Positions 58,837 to 64,000 of a stretch of DNA of 64,000 bases are shown here, piece after piece. The translations under genes and the position numbers were made by a program. Under the pieces are notes generated by a model, which did no database searches, had not been told where the DNA came from, and saw nothing but the letters and a program-made list of their open reading frames with translations. Position 1 is the stretch's first letter. The number at the start of each line of letters is the position of its first letter. The DNA lies in assembly GCA_039819095.1 (NCBI GenBank), contig JBCBSP010000002.1, forward strand, positions 310,001 through 374,000. Direction: 5' to 3'. The DNA is from JBCBSP01 sp039819095. GTDB taxonomy: Bacteria > Pseudomonadota > Alphaproteobacteria > Caulobacterales > Maricaulaceae.

Positions 58837-59775
58837 TCAACCCATATGCTTGTCGAACCAGGCGATCATCTTTTTGGGGTTTTTTCCGAAATAGTTGTAG
58901 CCATCGAAACGGCGCGTGGCGCCCTCGACCCAGAACAGTTCCTTCTCCTTGCCGCCCAGCAGATCGAAGGTCTTTTGTCCGTCTTCAGGCGTCGTCCACA
59001 TATCCTGGCGCACCTGCATGACCAGGGTCGGGACTTTCACATCTGATGCGAACAGATGCGGTGTCATCTCCGCATTGGCGAAACCACCCAGCTTCTTCTG
59101 CTCGAAATCCATCGCATCCATGTACTCGCCCACACCCTGGAGCCTGGCGAACTGGCCCATCAGCGCCGTCATGGACACGACCAGCGGGCTGAGCATGCAG
59201 CGGACATTGTCAAACAGCTCCGGACGGCGCGAGATCGCCTCATATTGCGCGTTGCCGCCGGTGCACTGGCTATAGAGGCCAAGCGCCATCTTGGAGAGGC
59301 GCGGATGGGCGTCGATAAAGGTTTTCGCGCCGACGCAGTCACGCCATTCATAGCGGCCGATGCCGCAGATGCCGCCATTGGCCGCCGATGAATTACCATG
59401 GTTGCGCAGATCATAGGCCAACACATTGTAGCCCGCGCGGGCCAGATGGGCGATATGCGCCACGAAATCGATCTCGATATCGTCGACCTGGCTCCACGGT
59501 TTGCCGAAATGGCCGGTAAAACCGGAGCGACTCATCGGCATGGGATGGTTCATGACGATCAGCTTGTCGCTTTCGCCACCCTGGGCGCGTACATACCAGC
59601 CTTCAAGCGGGGTGCCGTCGTCGGACTGGAAGTAGATGTCGTCCCAATCCGTGACGCCATGATCGGAGGGCGTCTTGTGAACAGGGGTGCGGAAGGCGGG
59701 CTTAACGGCAAAGCTTGCCAGCGCCTTGACGATGGCGAGCTTGTCTTCGGGGATGTGGCTGAGGTCGGCCATCAT
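58837..59775 (-). CDS. Alpha/beta hydrolase with a Cys-containing nucleophile elbow
   Basis: A 312-residue protein of the YcjY-like alpha/beta-hydrolase group: DGTPLEGWYVRAQGG, VMNHPMPMSRSG (oxyanion region), LAYDLRNHGNSSAANGG and the elbow GLYSQCTGG, where Cys171 sits in the nucleophile position. The acid loop is RQDMWTTPED; the last strand (ELFWVEGATRRFDGYNYF) contains no His. The gene resembles the hydrolase at 1-854 in these features, though overall similarity is low. It is divergent from the AraC regulator at 59951. Confidence 0.85.
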   Translation of the reverse strand: MMADLSHIPEDKLAIVKALASFAVKPAFRTPVHKTPSDHGVTDWDDIYFQSDDGTPLEGWYVRAQGGESDKLIVMNHPMPMSRSGFTGHFGKPWSQVDDIEIDFVAHIAHLARAGYNVLAYDLRNHGNSSAANGGICGIGRYEWRDCVGAKTFIDAHPRLSKMALGLYSQCTGGNAQYEAISRRPELFDNVRCMLSPLVVSMTALMGQFARLQGVGEYMDAMDFEQKKLGGFANAEMTPHLFASDVKVPTLVMQVRQDMWTTPEDGQKTFDLLGGKEKELFWVEGATRRFDGYNYFGKNPKKMIAWFDKHMG

Positions 59776-59950
59776 TGGGCTCCGTTTTGAGAATGACGCA
59801 GATCTAGTTGGCGGCCGATGCGCACGGAATGGCGGAACCTCTCAATGGCTTGACCGTTTCTCTCAAGCAACCATGGTCAGCGCTTGTTAGAGTCACGATT
59901 CGCGCTAATTCCTCTCAGCCGTGCGATGATCGCCAATGGACTAACAGGTG

Positions 59951-60835
59951 ATGACTCAAGACCTCGCCGATGCGGCGCAAGCTCTGCTGGACCGCCATCG
60001 TGGTGTGAACCGGGGCGGTTTCAGCTCCACCGCACTGCCCGATGTGGCGTTCTTCTGGACCGACCGGCCTTCACCGCGCGAACCGCTCAGCTACGACCCC
60101 GGACTGGCGGTCATCCTGTCGGGCACAAAGACCGGTTATCTTGACGGCCAGCGTTTCGAGTATGGCGAAGGCCGTTATCTGGCCGTCGGGTTGCCGGTCG
60201 TTTTCGAATGCGAAACACACGCCTCGGCCGATGCGCCCCTGTTCGGCCTGTTCTTGCGGTTCCGCCCCGAAGAATTGCTGGACCTTAAAGACCTGCTCGA
60301 GCAGACCAGCGTGGCGCGGCTGCCCAAGGCGTCCAGCCTAGGCGTCGAACCTCTGCCTGTCGGGCCCAAGATGGAAGGCGCTATCACCCGCCTCGTGCGC
60401 CAGCTCTGCCAGCCGCATGAGGCCGCCGCGCTTGGGCCGGGCACGTTGCGGGAGATTTTCTTTCATGCGCTGCAGGACAGTCATGGCCGGGTGCTGCTGT
60501 CGCTAACCCAGTTGAGCCGCCCGGAGGCCCGCATCGCCGATCTGCTGCGCCGGATCGAGGCGCGGGGCGGACCGATCGGGAGCGTCGATGAGATGGCGCG
60601 CGATGCGGGCATGAGCCCGGCCTCCCTGCACCGGCATTTCCGGAGTGTCACGGGCTACCCGCCGTTGCAGTACTTTAAGCGCCAAAGGCTGATGCGGGCG
60701 CGGCAATTGCTAGCGGGCGAACACAACTCGGTCGCGCAGGCCGCCCATGCGGTCGGCTATGGCAGCGCTGCGCAGTTCAGCCGCGATTTCCGCAAGCTAT
60801 TCGGATACCCGCCAAGCTCTGCCCGGTCCATGTGA
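59951..60835 (+). CDS. AraC-family transcriptional regulator
   Basis: A 294-residue regulator. The N-terminal effector domain is the AraC-N cupin type (FSSTALPDVAFFWTDRP, YDPGLAVILSGTKTGYLDGQ, YLAVGLPVVFECETHAS). The C-terminal double helix-turn-helix contains DEMARDAGMSPASLHRHFRSVTGYPPLQYFKRQRL and SVAQAAHAVGYGSAAQFSRDFRKLFGYPP. It is divergent from the Cys-nucleophile hydrolase with a 175-bp gap and probably activates it. An ATG or a GTG one codon earlier may start it; no strong ribosome-binding site is seen. Confidence 0.92.
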   Translation: MTQDLADAAQALLDRHRGVNRGGFSSTALPDVAFFWTDRPSPREPLSYDPGLAVILSGTKTGYLDGQRFEYGEGRYLAVGLPVVFECETHASADAPLFGLFLRFRPEELLDLKDLLEQTSVARLPKASSLGVEPLPVGPKMEGAITRLVRQLCQPHEAAALGPGTLREIFFHALQDSHGRVLLSLTQLSRPEARIADLLRRIEARGGPIGSVDEMARDAGMSPASLHRHFRSVTGYPPLQYFKRQRLMRARQLLAGEHNSVAQAAHAVGYGSAAQFSRDFRKLFGYPPSSARSM

Positions 60836-61236
60836 TGGCGTGCAATTGGTTGCTTCACCAGGACCCTGTGGAGCCAAAAAGGCGGCGTCCCCGAGCGACT
60901 GACAAACAAGTGATCCGAAGACTACAGAATGCAAACCATGACCAAGCTGGCGCTGCCGCACGGTACGATATGAGGCCAGCCGCATTCCAGGGTTCTGCGG
61001 CAAACAGTGTCCTGTTGTTTGTACAAAAAAGGCTGCCTTATCGCAGCGCGATGGCCAAGGAGTAGTTCGCGTTTTGTCTCGCATGGCCCGCCACTTTTCA
61101 CACAAACGCAGACGATCAAGCTCCCACCGCAGCGCCGCCCTTTGTGGCGGTCGCGCGAGCGTGTAACGCTGCACGCATTGCGCGGACCGGTTCGGCCTCG
61201 CGACGTGTTCGAGGCTGACAGAATGTAAGGCAGACG
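60836..61236. other. Gene-free stretch with third interspersed repeat copy
   Basis: About 400 bp between the AraC gene and the GH3 gene. It holds repeat copy 3 and nothing else I can support. Long minus frames crossing it are shadows of the GH3 gene. Confidence 0.6.
61041..61098 (-). repeat. Interspersed repeat, copy 3
   Basis: Shares CTTATCGCAGCGC..CAAGGAGTAGTTCGC and CTCGCATGGCCCGCCACTTTT with the other two copies. On the minus strand the NANYSLAIALR-stop peptide is in a different frame from the WRAMRD part because of a 1-nt deletion. Confidence 0.8.
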
Positions 61237-62340
61237 ATGGCCAGTGCAGGGATGATCGAACCGTGGATCGGACGCCATTTCATTGTCGGGCTTCGTCCCG
61301 GTCCGGTCCTGGGTGATGAGGATCGGGATTTGTTGCGCCGGCTGAAGCCGGCCGGCGTGATCCTGTACAAAGCCAATTTCGACCATGACGCCGATTACGA
61401 GGGCTGGACGGAGCGGCTGAAGGCGCTCTTGAGCGATGTGTTCGATGCGACCGGCGATGATGGAATTCTGGTCGGGATCGATCATGAAGGCGGCCGGGTC
61501 TGCCGCACGCCGCCGCCCATGACGCGGTTTTCCTACCCGGCGCGCTGGGCTGAGACCGCTGGCGAGGTCGGGCGCGCCATGGGCCGGGAGCTCGCCTCCA
61601 TCGGGGTCAATCTGAACTTCGCGCCGCTTCTCGATATCGCCTCCAACCCGGACAACCCGGTGATTGGCGAACGGGCCTTCTCCAGCGATCCGCAGACGGT
61701 GGCCGAGCATGCGATCGCCTTCATGCGTGCTCAGGAGGGTGAAGGCGTGCTGGCGTGCGGCAAGCACTTTCCCGGTCACGGCGATACGCGCGCGGATTCT
61801 CACTATGAGCTGCCGGTGCTGGATATCGATGCGGCCGGTCTGGCGGCGCGCGAGCTCATTCCCTTCCGCACCGCAATCGAGGCGGGTCTGGGCTGCATCA
61901 TGACCTCGCACATCCTGTTTCCGCAGATCGATGCGTCCGTTCCGGCAACGCTGTCACGACCGATCATTAACGGCCTTCTGCGCGAAGCGCTCGGCTTTGA
62001 CGGGCTGGTTATGACCGATGATCTGAACATGCACGCCATGGACCGCTATCTGGATGACCCGGACGCGGCGCGCGCCTGTCTGAACTCGGGCACAGACATG
62101 CTGATGGTCTGCTCCCACCTCAATGATAATCGCCGCGCTCTGATCTTCGCAGACGCAATCGGCGAGGCGAGACGCGCCGGCGCCGTGCCTGATGCGCTCA
62201 TTGAGGCGTCACAGGCGCGGATCGCGACCTGCCTGACCAAAGCGCCGCGCAACCGGGTTCACACGCTCACCGAGGCCGCCTTCACCAACCACCAGAAGGC
62301 CGGCGCGCTGTTCGACGGACGCACGGTGGAGGTGACCTAG
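61237..62340 (+). CDS. GH3 glycoside hydrolase, NagZ-like beta-N-acetylhexosaminidase
   Basis: A 367-residue GH3 enzyme: HFIVGLRPGPVLGDEDRDLL, LVGIDHEGGRVCR, FAPLLDIASNPDNPVIGERAF, the KHFPGHGDTRADSHYELP catalytic loop (Asp/His dyad) and the nucleophile region LVMTDDLNMHAM. NagZ removes GlcNAc from anhydro-muropeptides in peptidoglycan recycling. Start is the first ATG; a Met six codons later is possible. Confidence 0.9.
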   Translation: MASAGMIEPWIGRHFIVGLRPGPVLGDEDRDLLRRLKPAGVILYKANFDHDADYEGWTERLKALLSDVFDATGDDGILVGIDHEGGRVCRTPPPMTRFSYPARWAETAGEVGRAMGRELASIGVNLNFAPLLDIASNPDNPVIGERAFSSDPQTVAEHAIAFMRAQEGEGVLACGKHFPGHGDTRADSHYELPVLDIDAAGLAARELIPFRTAIEAGLGCIMTSHILFPQIDASVPATLSRPIINGLLREALGFDGLVMTDDLNMHAMDRYLDDPDAARACLNSGTDMLMVCSHLNDNRRALIFADAIGEARRAGAVPDALIEASQARIATCLTKAPRNRVHTLTEAAFTNHQKAGALFDGRTVEVT

Positions 62341-62365
62341 GACAGGGAGTGCTGGCCGAGCCGAG

Positions 62366-63523
62366 TTACTGCGCACTCACGCTCAGCCAGGCTTCAGCCG
62401 CCCGGCGGGCGAGGTCGCGGGCCTCGTCCGGGCCCGTCCGGTCGCCGGTTTCCCAGGTCAGCGCCAGCGCCGCGCCCTCGTCGGTGAAGGCCGACTTGGC
62501 GCTGATGCGCCGAGCCGGATTGGTGCGGCGCGGATCGATGACTTCCAGCAGGCCGTCCTGCGCCATCGCATCCAGCCAGCCCTGCAGGCGCATCTCGGCT
62601 GAAGTTGACAGCTCTTCAGCCTGCGGCAGGTAGAGCCGGTCGTCGATCGTGGAGTGAAAGTCCGCGACCAGATTAAGCGCGCTCGGCTCCACGCCCAGCC
62701 CGGCCAGAAGATCGAACACGGCGCGCACCTCCGGCTGGGACCGAGCCGCCCAGTCGCGATTGAGATCGACCTGGTTCGCATTCAGTCGCCAGTGACCGGC
62801 CCGCACCCCGTCCGGGTTAAGCAGGGGCGCAACGATGAGACCGCCTCGCGCTTCGCCCGAGGCGCGCGCCGCGAGCAAGACGTCGACAAAGGCCTCAAGC
62901 GACCAGGCGGCGGGGATTTCCGGGGGGTGCTGGCGTCCAAGAATGAGCGTCCAGCCGGCGGCCTCATCCAGCGGCGGCGCGACAAGGGCGCGGAGCGGCC
63001 GGCCCTCGACGCTGGTCCCGAAGCTGCGCCAATCGCCCGGCCAACGCGCCTCCAACGCCGCATAATCGGGCGCCAGATAGAGCGGCTGGGCGGCGATCTC
63101 AGTTCGACCGGCTTGAAGCGCGATCTGAAGTTCCGCGCTCATCCGGTCATCGGCCAGATGCACCCGGTCGTCGTCCAGACGCGTCCATGAAGAGCCTTCG
63201 AAACGGACCCAGGGATGGTAGCGATGACCCGCCTCGGCGTAATCCAGCCGCACGGCGACCGCTTGCGGGACCTCCGCCGACAGGGCGAAAGCGTACCAGG
63301 GGCTAGGATTGATGGGACTGGCTTCCGGCGCGATTGCAAGCGCGAAGTAGGCCCGGTCCAGACGCTGACACGTGCTGGCGGGGGCGCCCTCGAACGCTGT
63401 CGACAGACGAAGCCCGCCCTCAGAGCAGTTCTGGCGAGGTCGGTCCGATACGGTTGCGCAGGCCGACAGAATGAACAGGCCGAGAAGGCAAAGCGCGATC
63501 GGGTTCCAGGCGCGCGCGGTCAT
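62366..63523 (-). CDS. M14-family zinc carboxypeptidase lipoprotein
   Basis: A 385-residue protein with a lipobox (FILSACATV). The N-terminal beta domain (about 55-150) is followed by the M14 catalytic domain: first zinc pair H-P-P-E (GRQHPPEIP), substrate-binding NPDGVRAGHWRLNANQVDLNRDW, second His in VADFHSTID and the catalytic Glu in LTWETGDR. It is likely to remove C-terminal residues from peptides at the cell surface or periplasm. It overlaps the next gene by 4 bp (ATGA). Confidence 0.9.
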   Translation of the reverse strand: MTARAWNPIALCLLGLFILSACATVSDRPRQNCSEGGLRLSTAFEGAPASTCQRLDRAYFALAIAPEASPINPSPWYAFALSAEVPQAVAVRLDYAEAGHRYHPWVRFEGSSWTRLDDDRVHLADDRMSAELQIALQAGRTEIAAQPLYLAPDYAALEARWPGDWRSFGTSVEGRPLRALVAPPLDEAAGWTLILGRQHPPEIPAAWSLEAFVDVLLAARASGEARGGLIVAPLLNPDGVRAGHWRLNANQVDLNRDWAARSQPEVRAVFDLLAGLGVEPSALNLVADFHSTIDDRLYLPQAEELSTSAEMRLQGWLDAMAQDGLLEVIDPRRTNPARRISAKSAFTDEGAALALTWETGDRTGPDEARDLARRAAEAWLSVSAQ

Positions 63524-64000
63524 GGCTGCGGGTCGTTGGTCCGCGCCGCCTGAGCGGCGGCGATGACGGCGTCGGTCTGTTCTGCGGCGAGGCCCAGATA
63601 GGTGGCCGGGTCCAGAAGCTCAGCGCGCTCATCTTCGCTGAGCAGCGCGGCGATCTCCTCGTCAGAGGCCAGCGCTTCAGCCAGGCTCGCCCCGCTGAGC
63701 CGCGCGGCATCGGCGAGCGCGCGCAGGCGCTGCTCGGCTTCCTCACGGGCCATGTGTTCAGACAGGGCGAAAACGACACGCTGCGACAGGATCCAGCCCT
63801 GGCTGGTATCGAGATTGGCGCGCATGGCGCCGGGGAAGACTTCAAGCCGGTTTATCAGCCGGCTCGCATTGATGAGCTGGCCTTCCATTTCAACCGCAAC
63901 CGCCTCCAGGGCCCGGTTGGGGCGCGAGGTGTTGTCGCGTTCAAAAAAGTTGATCATGTCGTCGGCCACGATCTCCGCCTGGCGCGGAATGATGCGGCCG
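63520..64000 (-). CDS. Adenylosuccinate lyase/fumarase-superfamily protein, C-terminal part
   Basis: The frame enters from the right edge with no start inside the window, so only the last 160 or so residues are seen. The segment DMINFFERDNTSRPNR, FPGAMRANLDTSQGWILSQRVVFALSEHMAREEAE resembles the C-terminal region of PurB-type lyases (HERDISHSS-like, FPENMKRNM-like). The tail FLGLAAEQTDAVIAAAQ matches family ends. Its stop overlaps the carboxypeptidase start by 4 bp. The exact substrate class is uncertain without the active-site region. Confidence 0.7.
   Translation of the reverse strand, partial: GRIIPRQAEIVADDMINFFERDNTSRPNRALEAVAVEMEGQLINASRLINRLEVFPGAMRANLDTSQGWILSQRVVFALSEHMAREEAEQRLRALADAARLSGASLAEALASDEEIAALLSEDERAELLDPATYLGLAAEQTDAVIAAAQAARTNDPQP

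Noticed and set aside
56911..61098. Integron cassette boundary (attC) interpretation of the three-copy repeat
   Set aside because: No integrase, no recognisable R core sequences, and units include their own regulators; left as an unexplained repeat.

Overview
The window is GC-rich, densely packed bacterial chromosome, almost certainly from an alphaproteobacterium. The order prs - rplY (L25) - pth - ychF, the lgt/NDUFAF7-type methyltransferase pair, UbiK, UrcA and DUF6460-type proteins, and tandem AbgT transporters beside a prolyl-oligopeptidase lipoprotein all fit the Maricaulales/Hyphomonadaceae group (Maricaulis/Oceanicaulis-like). The genus-level placement is inference from gene content, not a database result. 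I see 63 credible protein genes (two cut by the window edges), two tRNAs, several terminators and operators, one tandem repeat inside a gene and two families of interspersed repeats.

Layout. 1-1923: an alpha/beta hydrolase and an F420-reductase-like NADP-binding protein, divergent from an HxlR regulator with an evident operator. 2228-10812: tRNA-Met, a chemoreceptor, a secreted TonB-C protein, GST, a ligase-associated exonuclease, and an S9 prolyl oligopeptidase lipoprotein. 11080-14380: two AbgT-family transporters in tandem. 14537-25751: ATP-dependent DNA ligase, MscS channel, an atypical response regulator, two overlapping thioesterases, an FAD amine-oxidase-like protein, small DCC and DUF2256 proteins, UrcA, a histone-deacetylase-like amidohydrolase, a zinc alcohol dehydrogenase, a MATE exporter and TadA. 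25790-32750: RNA modification (RsuA/RluB-type pseudouridine synthase, RsmD), a NIT-domain membrane protein, MutL and an OmpR/EnvZ-type two-component system. 32810-35650: a 946-residue STAND-type NTPase with a 44-residue tandem repeat, inserted between that two-component system and proC. 35647-48685: housekeeping genes (proC, ubiK, lgt, prs, rplY, pth, ychF, thiD, thrS, rpmA, rplU).

From the tRNA-Ser at 48977-49066 to about 61236 the content becomes accessory. It holds a TetR-regulated ABC exporter with a near-perfect 26-bp palindromic operator and a divergent RcnR-type metal cluster (RcnR + MFS exporter with a His-rich tail; His-rich exported protein + HupE/UreJ permease + membrane anchor). 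Next come a beta-lactamase-fold serine hydrolase lipoprotein and a Cys-nucleophile alpha/beta hydrolase divergent from an AraC regulator. The last two units are bracketed by three copies of a short interspersed repeat. Chromosomal genes then resume: a NagZ-like GH3 enzyme, an M14 carboxypeptidase lipoprotein, and the C-terminal part of a PurB-type lyase running off the end.

The best candidates for something new are (i) the STAND NTPase with nearly identical 132-bp repeats, (ii) the HupE/His-rich/anchor metal cluster, and (iii) the three-copy repeat, whose changes look partly codon-like and partly hairpin-preserving.
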